NCBI RefSeq assembly: GCF_027596085.1
Contig: NC_072460.1
Location: 10,831,326-10,895,325 of the forward strand
Length of the DNA stretch: 64,000 bases
Reading direction: 5' to 3'
From: Anoplopoma fimbria
Taxonomy: Eukaryota; Chordata; Actinopteri; Perciformes; Anoplopomatidae
A model generated the notes under the pieces. The model was not told where the DNA came from and did no database searches. It was given only the letters and a program-made list of their open reading frames with translations. Shown in pieces: positions 15,530-27,830 of the stretch (position 1 is its first letter; every line of letters begins with the position of its first letter). A program made the translations under genes and the position numbers.

Positions 15530-16520
15530 GGTTTTCCGATTCACTGCCCCTGAAATAATTTTGTGTATTAAAACCTGAATCTGCACTTTCTGGCCTGAAA
15601 GCTTTTCTAATTATTCCGGTGTCCTTGGGACAGACACAGATCCTTCACACGCCGGGGGAAACAAGCTATAGAGCAACCACTACAGCCACAAACACCCCTC
15701 CACCTCCCTCCCTCCCTCCCTCTCTCTATCCCTCCATCTCCCCACCTCCTCTCTCCTCTGCTCTGCTCTCCTCTCCCCGCTTTACAGCACCCCCCCCCAA
15801 TCTGTTTTCAAAGCGTGTCTGTCCTTTATTAAATTGTTTTCTTTTCCACATTATCAGTTGCCATGGAGACCTCATCTCTCGGATTATTTGAATTTCATTA
15901 TATCTATTGATTTGGGAGCATTTCATCTTTTTTATTGTTTTTCTGTCAATTTTCGAAACGAATAACCATCTAATTTGCGTCAGCGCTGATTACGTTCGTC
16001 CCTCAATAGAGGTCGGCAGCTGCGCCGGGGAAACAAATCAATGGAAAAACATCATAAAACTCGAAAGTACAATCAACCAGGATATGGGTGACATTCCGTG
16101 GTTGCTGAAACGAAGTCATCAAAAAATATATACTTTTTTTCCCTGCGCCTCTGCATGTATGGGGGTGCAGTGAGGAGGACACATATGTGTCTGGGCAGAT
16201 ATATTACTATATTTCAGCAGATAATATACTATGGTAAATTTACATACTGATAACAGCCCCTCCCTGCCTGACCAAAACAAAAAAATGCTTACTGTATCTA
16301 AATAATTTATGCAATTTTAGCATTTATATATAAATTTTTTAATAAGCTGCTCGGAGCAAAGTGGCCATTAACAAAACACACAGCTGTCCAATGGGCTAAG
16401 CCCAGCAGATCAATTGCGCTTTTTTATGACATGATAAAATGCTTTTAAAGCAATTTAGACAAATATGGAAAAAATGACTTCATGGGCTTCATTTATTCAT
16501 AAGGACGCGTATTAGCAGAA
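15530..16520. promoter_or_regulatory. candidate conserved non-coding element
   Basis: A repeat-poor, AT-rich block with many homeodomain-type TAAT/ATTA cores, an RFX X-box at 15,857-15,870, and motif-dense stretches such as CAGCTGTCCAATGGGCTAAG near 16,381. Base composition and texture resemble vertebrate developmental enhancers. Conservation cannot be judged from one sequence, so this is only a place to look first. Confidence 0.25.
15857..15870 (+). promoter_or_regulatory. RFX X-box-like site
   Basis: GTTGCCATGGAGAC is a near-perfect X-box: left half GTTGCC, two-base spacer, right half GGAGAC. It sits in an AT-rich, repeat-poor block. RFX sites are among the motifs known to be enriched in vertebrate conserved non-coding elements. 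Confidence 0.45.
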
Positions 16521-16737
16521 AAAAAGTCTTACAAAAGCCAGACAGGAGAGATCGTCCCGGTCCTAACTGGAACGGACTTGCTGCCCTCTCCACAAGGACA
16601 TAAAGTTTCATTACTGATGCACGCAGTCAAAGGCAATTTAGCAAACACAGTGTGCAAAAGAAAACATCAGCATATTGCAAGTGTTCCTGTATTAGGCGGA
16701 CCTTGCATGTTGTTTTCCAATTTTGATTCATTTTTGT

Positions 16738-16770
16738 GGGGGGGGGGGGTGGGGGGTGAGGGGTGGGGGG
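16738..16770 (+). repeat. G-quadruplex-prone block
   Basis: Four or more G runs separated by single T or TGA spacers, followed by a T8 run. It fits the classical G3+N1-7 quadruplex rule on the plus strand with very short loops. Confidence 0.85.
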
Positions 16771-17209
16771 TTTTTTTTCTCCCCCTTGCCCAGTGTCACC
16801 CTGACCCAAAGCCAAGGGGAGGTAGCCTCAGTGACAGGGACGTGTGCTTTCTGGCCCACGAAACCCAGCCACACCACGCGCCAGACAATGGGGCCTTGCA
16901 GCGTACACACACCTTCAGCTGTTCGGTGATATACACCACATGACCCCCGACTCATTCTATGAGAAATCAGGCCAACAAATATTTCAGCGGATCTGATCAT
17001 TTAGCATCTTAGTGCAGGCGCACTTGCACACATTATGCACAGGGGTATGGAAGGGGGGGGCGGCAGGCAAGGCCATTTGGAGGCTAATCTTGTTTCAAAG
17101 CATCCTCTCTTCATGTGCCGACAATGTGCCTGAGCCACTATACGAAACGCTGCTGCTAAAGGCCCCATGTTTGCAACATATGTCAACATTTGACAAAGCA
17201 TTACTTTCG

Positions 17210-17221
17210 CCCCCCCCCCCC
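17210..17221 (+). repeat. poly(C) run, 12 bases
   Basis: An uninterrupted C12 flanked by TTTCG and AATAAT. Confidence 0.9.
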
Positions 17222-18807
17222 AATAATATTCTCCTGCTCAGGCCTCTGAAATGAGGGCGCTAACAAATTAGCTTTTTATGTTTATTTGTGTGTGGGTGTG
17301 TTGGAGGGGGGAGAAAGGGAGATCTCATTTTCTAAGGCACCAGTTCTCAACCAGAGAGAGAGAGAGAGAGACAAAGAGAGGAAAAAGAAAGAAAGGCTGA
17401 ATGTTTTGGAGTCACGATTCTTCTCCTGATTGCCCTAGCTGTCTCAGTTGTGCAAAACATGACCCTCCCCTCCCTCAGCCGCGACAGAAAACACGGGCGG
17501 CTGGATAAACACTATTTTATGCAGTGACTAGATGAATCGTCAGACAGTAATTACAGTCTTCCTCTCGCCCCGACCAAACTCAACTGTACAGGCTCTTTCT
17601 TTGACACTGAACTGCAGTAAGCACATACTACAAAAGTGCAGGTGTGTGACATGTTTGTCGATGCCTCTCCCAACTAGATAAATATAAATATTAGACCCTG
17701 TGACAACAGCGACTCGCTCTCTGCCGCTTCCAGCGATGTGTTAATAATCTGTAGTTGAAAGAGGACTTGTGTGGACTGACGGTGTTATCATGTGCAGTCA
17801 AACGTTGCCGGGCTGGCTTTGTAGAGAAAAGTTTGGTGATTTTTTTTTTTTTTTCTGCCACCCTAGCAGTATGTGCTTCCCTCTCCTCGATGTCACAAAA
17901 ATAACACGGTTGTGTCCCAAACTAAACATTCCCACACAGTGGCTGGTAGTCTGCGAAAGTCTCTGACACCAACATACCAAGCGCAGGCAACCCAGTGCTG
18001 ACGTGTTTAAAAGAAATTCCAACCTGGATACATTTGCGAATACGAGTTAATGTGTTCATTTGATGTCGACACGTATTGAAATTTCAGAAATGCAGATCGC
18101 GGCTACATCCATTATGAGTTGGTGGTGCAAGCGCATTTAAACACACTCAAACTCTTTCTCTTTACTCTGTACTGATTCATCCGGTCAGGCCGTGCCCCAA
18201 ACGCGGTGCAGTAAACCATGCTGTCAATGTCCGAGCTCTAAAAAGCACAATTACAGAGGACCTCGACTGAATAATTTAAAGAGCATAATTATTGACCTCT
18301 ATCCGAATTCCTCTGAAAGGTGCATTAAGATATAGAAAAAGCTCTGGAGGTGGAAGTGAAACTGAGGAGAATAGAGGGAGTGTGTCTCCCCAGGCCTCCC
18401 TAATGCACTCTCCTGCTGTACTCTAACTTCCTGTGGACCCCTAATGTGCCCGCTGCTCGCTGGCCTGATGAAGACTACGCTTAATGAGGCCCCTGTTTCT
18501 GAAATGAAGTATCTTTGAAACCATCAACATGCATTACTATCAAGCCGCCACCCCCCCCTGCCAAACCACACATACATACACAAATACGCATCCCCACTGT
18601 CCCAAAGCAGCACAAAGACCGACCAGTTCCTCACCCCCCCTCCCCACATTTTAGTGCCACAGGTTCTGGTAGGCTGGACCAGTCTGGGGGGGAAGGGTGG
18701 ATGTGGGGAGTCACGAGATGGTTTTTTTTTTTCTTTTTTTTTTTTCGGAGGTTGGGGGTGTTTGAGGTTTAACTGTCCCTCAGGGGGCTATCAGTGAACT
18801 GGGCAGC

Positions 18808-18856
18808 CCGTCACTGCTGGTGACGGCTGGTCCCTGGTTCTCAATTGACAACCAGG
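18808..18856. other. two adjacent inverted repeats
   Basis: The first is CCGTCAC and GTGACGG around a five-base loop (18,808-18,826). The second (18,833-18,856) is a 24-base near-palindrome with arms CCTGGTT and AACCAGG around TCAATTGA and only one mismatched pair. They lie in a repeat-poor patch. They could be protein-binding palindromes or the stems of a structured RNA; I cannot tell which. Confidence 0.5.
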
Positions 18857-19007
18857 CTCTGACAGATTAGCAGCTAGTCAAGAGGAATCCACGGCCCAGG
18901 ACACAATTAAAGTAATGACTTTTTCTCAAATTTGGCTCAATGTATGTGACTTTGAGTGTGAATGGATTTGAACAAGGCATCACAAGAGTGTGTATGTGTG
19001 TGTCTGA

Positions 19008-19117
<110 letters not shown>

Positions 19118-19589
19118 ATGGGAGGGATGGGGGGGCGCTGGCAGCAGGCTTGGGGGAGGATACAGCGAGATGAGGCCTTTTTAATTAAAAGAAAATATTT
19201 GTGTTTGCATACCGGTGGTTTGAACCTGGGACAATTCCGAGGATTCTGGATGTTTAATAGCTCGCTCTATAAAGTGATTTGGGGTATTTCAGATCCTCTT
19301 TGCATACATGCATTTTTAAAATTTCAATTAGGCTATACATCTTTTAAGTACGATTCTGAAGTTGTGTGTTCGAGTTCTTTGTAGACATTTTGTTTTATTT
19401 CCAGAGATAAATGACCACCAGTTTCTATTAAAATCAATTCAAAGAAGTAATACCTTGAAGATGAACTTATTTATCAACAGAAGGGTACTGCTGTCTCTGC
19501 TGTATTTCAACCAGGAAGGATAGAGGGCACTGAAATAATTAGGCGACTTCTGCAACATCCTGAATGCCAAGGACAGGTGGATTAAAGTA

Positions 19590-19670
19590 TTAAAACAATC
19601 GCATTTCAGTCTTGAAATAGTCTTGTGCACGACTCAGCACCATGCGCATCCGTTCAAGTTCAGCTGCCAG
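19590..19670 (-). CDS. candidate terminal exon, unrecognised
   Basis: On the minus strand a T12 plus C/T-rich tract (about 19,682-19,710) leads to the first AG at 19,671-19,672. A 26-residue frame starting LAAELERMRMVLSRAQDYFK follows and closes with TAA at 19,590-19,592. The residues suit an amphipathic helix rich in E, R, M and L. About 190 bases further on, an AATAAA-type poly(A) signal is present at 19,394-19,399 (minus). I do not recognise the peptide. There is no donor site, so it would be a last exon. An in-frame ATG at 19,674-19,676 also allows a tiny stand-alone ORF. Chance is a real alternative. Confidence 0.2.
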   Translation of the reverse strand: MAAELERMRMVLSRAQDYFKTEMRLF

Positions 19671-20873
19671 CTCCATAACGCCACAGGAGAGGGATAGAAA
19701 AAAAAAAAGCCCAATCCCATTAGCTACGTACATGCATCTCAGCAGACCTGCTGGAAACGTGAGCAAATCTCAGTGATGATTATCCCCTAAAGCTCTCAAA
19801 TGATAATACATAATCAAACCGTACAGAAGGCTTCTCTGAAATCACAAAGCCAGCTAGCGCTAATGTGGGTTTCCCCATTTGTGTTCAAATCTGGTGCTTT
19901 CCAAATGAAAAACAGAAGAGACTGCTGCAATCAGTCGCCTCTGCACCCGAGGAGACATTTAACTGCTGTCCTCCAATTAGAAGCCCCGAGAACGGAGCTC
20001 CCTACATTAGGAGAAGAAATTATTTAAGACAAAGGTTGAGACATGAGTTCACATTTGATTCTATTTACAGTGCGAAATTAATAAGAGAGCAAAGTGCTCC
20101 GTAGTGCTGGTTCACTCAAACATTTGGGTGAGTGATCTTCAAATTAATCAAGGGTGAGGAACACATCTCTGTGCCTTGACAATCAGTGACTTTAGGAATA
20201 AAAAAGCATTAACAACATAAAAAAATGCTTGTTCTTTTGCAATTTCTTTTAAAATGCCAGCTATAACATAAGTGTTAAGAATTAAACTACAGTCACTCTT
20301 TACTTCTGTGAAAGAGGGGTTAAGGGGTCCTTGTTAAATTATTTTTAAAACTCCATTAGTGAGCTCATTACTATCCTGGGGATTTTATCTTATCAGACTG
20401 AACCACTTTCTTTAAAGATAGCAGATTTATTTCATCAGCATCAACTGGCCAGCTCTCAGCTGAAGAGAGCTTATGTAAATGCCTGAAAGAAGGACCAAAA
20501 AAAAAAAGATAAGATATCTGCTGTAAATCACTCAAAAACAGTTTTATATCTAGAAAAAAATAAGTGACGCATTACAGGGCTGGTCATTTCGTCGTGTTGG
20601 ATGCTGTATAAAGGTAACACGTCAGTGAAAAGATCTTTTTCTTACAATTGACAATAATTAAGGTGAGTGCTCCAGTGAAATCTAAGCCTCTTATCCCACC
20701 TCCTGCCATCTGTGGCTCCAATATTAGAGCTCGGGGAGGTTCACTCTTTTTGCCTCCTGGAAGGAAACAAGTTCCGTCAATACTACGAGTCAGAGTACCA
20801 CGGTCAACCTGCTTTCACAGCCGGGCCGTGGAGGTGGAATGAACCGTCTGTGACACAAAACAAACAGGAAGCT

Positions 20874-20913
20874 GAGAGAGAGAGAGAGAGAGAGAGGCAG
20901 AGAGAGAGAGAGA
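20874..20913 (+). repeat. interrupted (GA)n repeat
   Basis: Two GA arrays separated by GGCA, about 40 bases in total. Confidence 0.9.
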
Positions 20914-21872
20914 AAAACCTGTGCCCTTCAGTCTCCCCCAGTAAAGACGCTCTTAACCAGGTCTGACAGCTGACAGCTCCTTGGCAATTGGGGTCAGTTA
21001 AAGGAAAAGTAGCTCAAGTTTTGTTGGGGCTTTGGCTTCAGAGATGTTCAGGAGCCACTGCCCACCGCAGCATCAAAGGGGATTATAGGGACAGGGCCAT
21101 CTGTTGCCAGAATAAGCGTGAGCCCTTTTATGTCTCTGCCTGTATGTTTGTGTGCAAATGTGTGTGAGTGTGTATGTGTTTGTTAGAGAAAGACAGCAAG
21201 AGAAAAAAAAGACCCTCGCGTCTCTGTACTTTTAACTTAAAGGGCAGCAGAGGAGAGGGGTGCTAACAACTGGTTTTATCTGGGCTGGGGGCCCGAAAGG
21301 TTAAAATCAGAACAAGCAGGGAATCACTGTTAAATAGCGGCTTGAAGTTTGCCAGTCAAGTAATACACTAAAGCAGTGTAATAGAGTTTAAATACAGTTT
21401 GGTTTCACGGATTGTATTTATGTTCGGAACTGGCTTGTTAAAAACAGGATCCTGGCCTAATCATGAATTTTCTGTCTTTTGTCATCGAGGCAAAACACAG
21501 AAGTTGTTTTTGTTGTGGGTTTATGGGAACACAGTGCCAACCTCGTCCCCCCTTCACCTCTCTAATTTGTTTTGGGTCCTGTTGCTGGCCTCTGCCTGGG
21601 AATGTTTTCTCCTCAATAGTCTGCTACCTTTTAGCTGAGCCGCCCAGTGCTTGACCTACTGCCGACACTTACTTTCAGCACTCTAATTGTCGTTTAATCA
21701 CATATCAACCTGTCACTTAAAGACCCCTTTTTTTTTTTCAAGGTGGGAACATTTGCATATGTTGTAAAACTAATTTCTATCAAAAGCTCCAGTGGCTGTG
21801 AAAGCTGGCGCTCTGTCCCTCTTTTACTTTTGCACACGTGTAGACACAGTTAAGCACAAGAGAGGGAGAGAG

Positions 21873-21900
21873 ACACACACACACACACACACACACACAC
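21873..21900 (+). repeat. (AC)14 microsatellite
   Basis: A pure AC array of 28 bases preceded by AGAGGGAGAG. Confidence 0.93.
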
Positions 21901-22470
21901 GATACACACAATACAGTAGTCTACCGTATCTCACCTTAACAGACAAAAACACACATAGGCAGACGCCATACCTGATATTCTCGATTCAGGTGGTTTTATC
22001 ACATTTGTTAACAGTGTGTAGTGACACGTAACGTGTTAGAATAGGGACAGCGACAAGACTGATTCAGAGCGCATGTACTCGTGCGAGCCAAAGCGAAGGT
22101 GACAGTAAATGTATAGTGTTATAAAGGAATCAATTAGAGTTAATAATGTATCACTCTTTCGACTGTTACATTCATTTGTTCACACTTAGATAAAGCTATA
22201 CTGCAAAATAGGTCGTGCCCGGTATGCCTGGCAAACTGCACCAAATTTACATTATCACCCTTATACATCGAGGCGCCAAGTTCCGCTTGATTGCTGGCGG
22301 AAGAGAAAGGATGGGGGGGGATTGCGAATCATGTTTTTTCGGGCCCAAGGAATGGCAGTCCTCAGGAGATCTCCCCCTCTAATTACAGATCGGGGGGAAA
22401 GAAAGCTCTTTGTTCCACCTTTTATTACATTAATTGATAAAACGGAGCTCGGGTGGAGCCGTCTTATAGA

Positions 22471-22524
22471 GGGGGTGTGAGGGTGGGGGTAGGAGGGGAT
22501 AGGGCTGGGGGTGAAGTGAGGGGG
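22471..22524 (+). repeat. G-quadruplex-prone block
   Basis: At least five runs of three to five G with spacers of seven or fewer bases. A second G-rich patch follows at 22,669-22,710 with GGGG and GGTGGCGG units. Both favour quadruplexes on the plus strand. Confidence 0.75.
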
Positions 22525-25468
22525 ATCCTTTGGGCAGATGAAGGTGGGTGAGAGGCTTTTGGAGCTGAGGTCCTATTTTCAGAGGACCCCTAATCCCGTT
22601 AGGGGCCCCGCTGGTGGCGCAGCCCTGGCGCTCTGCTTTTCCCACAGGCCCCGGCGGCTGCAGATTTGAGGAGGGGAGGTTGGTGGCGGTGGGGGCGGTG
22701 GCGGGGTGGAGACTATGGTGTGGAGGGTGAGAGTCCCGGCAGCGCTGTCTGGGCCCAGGCCTTAATTAACTGTCTCTTCAGGGGGTACTGAGGGCCACAC
22801 TGAGACCCTATGTCACAAACAGCAGAAAGCACTGAGAAGCTTTAAGAGGAAGTGGCATCTCACCCAGTGAGGAGTCGTGGGAAACCCCGTGGATCTTTAA
22901 TATGGACCCCATACAGCTCAAAGCCGTATAGATGTCGCCGGGCATTAGCTGGGCTATTTTATGATTGGTTATTAGCCAAGCACAAATTGCACAGGTGGCT
23001 GATATTTTTTAAACAACGTCCCAGCCTTTCAATTAAGAGCTTAAAATAAAAGTTTGGAACATCAAAGGGAAAATATTCTACTCAGCGTTTACTTTAAATA
23101 TTATATAGATGTTCATTTAAAAAATTTTTTTTAACTAAAATGGACAATAAGTTCCATGTCTATTTGCATAGGATTGGCCAATCTTTTTTGTCAGTGGTTA
23201 AGTAGCTGTAACAGGCTTTGTCGTGACTGTAATCTGCTTCTGCTCGTTTAGGCTACCTGCAGACAACAGAGGCAGGGAGGTGCTGGTACAGCGGCCAAAC
23301 GGAGTCTGAAAATGTTACAGAGGCAATTAAGCATGTTGGTGTGTGTGCACGCACACAACGGTGTCAGAGGTGCTAAGCCGGGTGAAACACGCCTCATTGA
23401 AATGTCCGTCTTAAAGCCACCCAAGTTCCTCATCTCCCCCGCCCCTTCGACAACCAAGATGCTTTCAAGACTGTCAAAAGCATTTTCCACAAAGCTGAGG
23501 AGAGGGCAAGGAGAAAAAGAAGGACCTGCCACTGTCACATGCAAACTTGCGCGTGCACACACACACTTGCAAGGCTGTCAGGTAAATTAGATCTGAAAGC
23601 TGACAATTTCTGACCATATTTCCTTGATTATTTCGAACAAATGCACACCAGCCGCTCTAAGGAGATTAAAGTGACATAAAAGTCCCGAGTGGGAGGAGGG
23701 AGGGCAGAGAATCCAGGTCACCCCCATTTGTCCCCCTGCCTGACAGCAGCTATATCGCTATCCAATCCAATAAAAGTCCCCCCCCCCTCCTCCTTTTGCT
23801 TTAATTAATTTTACAGCTAGCTTGCTTAATTACTTTCAATCAAAATCCTCTTGCCATCACAAAATTAGAAATGGTTCAACTCCATTAGTCTAAATTCTTC
23901 ATTTACATACACAAAGACTGTCAGCTCTTGCTAAGCAAACGGCCTCCTGCTTGATGAGATTGTTTTTTTTCACACACTCTATCACTCTCTCGCTCACACA
24001 CACACACACTGTGGTGTTAATTTTTTTCGAAAGGAGAAAAGTAGCATAAAATTATTTGATCCCTTTACTTAAGACATTCTCTGCCTAATCAGGGTTCAGG
24101 TAAGCCGTGGTGCAAATCGTCCAAGGTAATAGAGAGTTGAGTGTGCATCTACAACTGTCAAAATTGATTACATCCACAAGTCTGTGTAAGAAAGAGAACC
24201 GCTCGACCTTAAACAATGCAGCGCATAATAAACGCTGCATATAAGGGATAAACAGAATTAGTGAGGCAGTGGCCGAGATCATGTAAATAGCTAGTTCTTT
24301 CCAAGGATAAGCTATTATTTGTAAAGCAATAGATGAGCTGCAGATTACCCGGTGACGCATACAGCCCTATAAATCTGGCTCTTTGTGGCAGGGGTGTCAC
24401 TAGTCCCGACTAGACTGTGGAAACTAGCGACGCACTACTGCCGTTCGGCTGCTGCGAGCAAAGCAAGGGCATTTTTTTTTTTAAAGGAGGGCCCATGCGC
24501 TGCCGTCTGATCACTTCAACTTGGCACACAGGCATCCTCTCCATCACACACACTGCCTAAGGCCTACACATCATCAAGAATTAAGGACATGCAGATAGGG
24601 TTTTGTGCACTGACCAAAATGAAAACCCAGGCACACAAGCACTCCGCCACATGTACGTGCACATATATATTTTCACACACACAACTAGTGTCATAATGAG
24701 GTCCTGAGATGAGGGCATTAAACTGGTATAATGCAGTCACTGCTGCAGCACACTACACCACAAAATGTATGGACCCGGAGCCTACATGCCCATCAGTGAC
24801 ACCCTGCTATTGCCTTTATTTCCCCATTCACATGCATGCCACTCAGCGTAACTGCCTTTGATCTGCTGTGTTCAGATCATCTTACAGTTGCTGAGTTGTG
24901 GTGGTAAAAAAAAAAGAACACCTTGAAAAGGAAAAAGAGGTAAGGGGGATTTGTAGCATTTCCGAACGGCGTCTGGTAACACTTATGAAATAAGCCCCAA
25001 CAAAACACTGGTGCAAAAAAATCCCTTGGGGACGCTGGACCGAATGCAACGCAGGTCTGACCTGGCCCCTTTACTTTGTGTCTGCCATCACCGGTTTGCC
25101 TTGCCCTCTTTAACCAGTCCCCATTAACACTGTTAATTATCCAAATCCATCATTCTTGGGGTAAATGAAGACTGCCTCTTTAATTCAATTTAATAGGATC
25201 ATTTTCCAACTCACGTTCACTTTAGCCCCAGCTGCCCGCCCACTAGTCCCCCACTGTGTCTCCCCCTGCCACTGTATCTTGACTCCCTTGGCTGTTTCTT
25301 CTATGGTCTGGCTCTCTCCCCCTTGGTGGAAGGGGAGGGGGGTGAGGGCTAAGTCTGGATGGCAGCAATGGGCTGACACACTGTTGATCTCCCATGTCTT
25401 GTCTTGGCTCGGCTGGTGGCGAGCAGCAGTTCTGGGTTGCCAGTATGCTGTGCACAATGCCTGCCTGC

Positions 25469-25470
<2 letters not shown>

Positions 25471-25552
<82 letters not shown>
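25471..25552 (+). repeat. (CA)41 microsatellite
   Basis: A pure CA array of 82 bases between CTGCCTGCCG and GAGGCTCACAG. Confidence 0.98.
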
Positions 25553-25555
<3 letters not shown>

Positions 25556-26499
25556 GCTCACAGTACCAGCCATGCTCACCGGGGCTTAGCTAATCCTGTC
25601 ACATCAGGCCACGTCGGCTGAGTTGAGGTCCTTTAGCAGCAACCCCCCCTCCCTCAACCCACCACCTCCATACACCTCCACACTTTGCCACAACTCCTTC
25701 ACTGACTCCTCTCACTCACTTTCCCTCTCTCTTACTCCTTTGTTCATTTCACAAGGTCATGGGTGGCCAACTACAGCGCTTGAGTGTTGAAACGGGACAG
25801 CTGAGGAATCCCTGTGTGTTCCAGCCCTGCTAGTAGACCATATCTTATGGCTAAATAAATAAATAAATACTTCAAAATACTTCTATTTTCAAAAGAAAAC
25901 TTTTAAGAGGCCACTTTAATAATCACTGTTACTTGGACTGGCATACATTTCACTCGCTACGATGGCACATCACCATAATGTGTTTATAAAATATACAGGT
26001 GTCATTTTCTCTTTTCTTGCCTGTAATGTGTCATAGTGGGATCAGTATCAAAGTATTTTCCATGCAGCGTTGCCTGGCTGGGGAAACTGGACACTCGTGC
26101 CCTTTAATCTGACTTTCTATCTATAAAAGTAGAGCTATATCAAGACACAGGTTGTATTTTATAAGCCTTCTGGGAGTTTTCTTTACAGAGCACTTTCCAT
26201 GCTTAGGTTGGGGACATCACAGAAAAACTTAATACAAAGACTAAAAACTTATTTCTAAATAACAGTTGGAATTAAGGAAAAAACCCATGAGTGCAAAGTA
26301 CTGTGTCAGAATGGTGTCCTTTAATTTCTCTTAAGAATGTGTTAATATTGGCTTCCCTTATCGCATTATGCAGTGTGAGGGTAAATTTGCCCCCATTTCC
26401 ACAGTACACCCCCCTCCCATCCCCCACAACTAGACACACGTAGACCCATACATACTCACGCACATCCAAACGCACCCAGCGTTCCCTTTAAATTTTTCC

Positions 26500-26720
26500 C
26501 AGACTTTCATTGTTTAGTCATTTGAGACAGACTCTGGGAGAGTTTCAAACGATTTTAGCCATGATTTAATTTCGTTTGTTAAAGGGTGATGTCAGCACAA
26601 TGGGAGACGAGCCTCTAAATCCACTACATTCACCCAAAATGCCCAGATGAGATAATCATGGTGACGTCTACGAAAACACTTATTATATTTGCCCATCGCC
26701 TGGCTGAAGCTGTTAAAACT
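26500..26720. promoter_or_regulatory. candidate conserved non-coding element
   Basis: A repeat-free patch with ATTTAATT and TGATGTCAGCAC-type motifs and a GATAA core, between ordinary low-complexity sequence. Assigned on texture only. Confidence 0.18.
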
Positions 26721-27149
26721 CATCAGTGTTAGTCCCATTTTTTTTCTCTGGGAAGGGAAGGAAAAAAAAAAAATTGCTCAACTTATAGTCAAAACTGTCA
26801 CCCCTTTTAAAGAGACAGTGCGACATTGTTGTGGCTGTGGACAGAGTTTATAAATGGAAAAAGACAGGGCAGAGGGCTATCGGGTGTCTATTCAATACCC
26901 ATTTTGTTTGCACCCAATACTAATTAAATAAAACACGCACAACTTTTTAATTGGTTTTACAGAGATGAACAGTTTCAAACAAGTATAGTATCTATTGTAG
27001 TTATACATAACATTGTTCAATATTCTGTTCTAATAACATAATATTTCTATATGCTAGAAACTGTGAATGAGGACTGCTTGTCCACACTATTTGAAAGGTC
27101 TTTGGGCTGACAAGGCAGCAGAGGAGATAAGAAATGGATCAACGTGAGC

Positions 27150-27830
27150 CTTTCCCATAGCTTAATTTATTTTAAATCCAAGCCCTATTTACACACTGCG
27201 CACCGGCAAGCCTTGTCAGCTCCAACTAGCATTGAGATATTTAAAACCATTAATGCTGTACAGCGGCAGCCTGAGCGTGTATGACACAAGCTGTCGCTGT
27301 GTGAAACAAAGCCAGATCTCTAACTGCCACAGCTCCCACTTTTTAACAACGCAGTCAGACACTGCGATAATACTGCCAGACCTTCATGAATGTGAGGAAA
27401 AAGTAAAAAAAAAAGAGATAGAAGAAGAAAAATACTATAGTCTTCATTTAGTGAAAGCAAAGGCCAAATTTAGTGCATCTTTAGTGCAGGGGCAAGCCCA
27501 ACAGAGGCAAGGGTCAGGATATGAAACGCACCGGCTATCCGGCTCCCGACAGGCCATCCTTGGATCAACAGCGGTAGCCATGTTGACCCGCCCCGTTATT
27601 AAAGAGGCTAATCTGTTCAACATGTCAATGTTAGCACTTTTAGCTGCGATTAATAAAAGAAGACCCCAAGAGTGCTGTGTGTGCTTTTTCAGTGCCCCAG
27701 GTTGTTTTCATTTGGTTTGTATTTTTAGAGGTTTTCGCTGTTTGGTAATTCAACAGTCCTCTTTCCCTCCTATTAGCATAAACAGTGTAAATTATTAACT
27801 TTGTTTAAAGAATTATAATCGGCCCTGAAT
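27150..27830. promoter_or_regulatory. candidate conserved non-coding element with a long chance frame
   Basis: A repeat-poor block containing the longest non-repeat open frame of the window (27,232-27,798, 188 codons from an ATT-context start). The frame has no recognisable domain, includes a lysine/glutamate run from a purine stretch, and lacks splice or promoter context. The sequence is dense in TAAT cores. I read it as non-coding regulatory DNA, with low confidence. Confidence 0.2.

Noticed and set aside
19215..19235. GGTTTGAACCTGGG resembling a tRNA B box
   Set aside because: No A box at the right distance and no cloverleaf can be drawn.
19633..19644. CTCAGCACCATG, left half of an RE1/NRSF site
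   Set aside because: The right half (GGACAGCGCC) is absent at the needed spacing.
22608..22620. CCGCTGGTGGCGC, CTCF-like
   Set aside because: One base short of the CTCF core and mismatched at key positions; motif strength is insufficient to call.
27232..27798. 188-codon open frame, longest one not made of repeats
   Set aside because: No recognisable domain, contains a lysine/glutamate run from a purine stretch, no splice or promoter context; one frame of this size is not surprising in 64 kb read in six frames.
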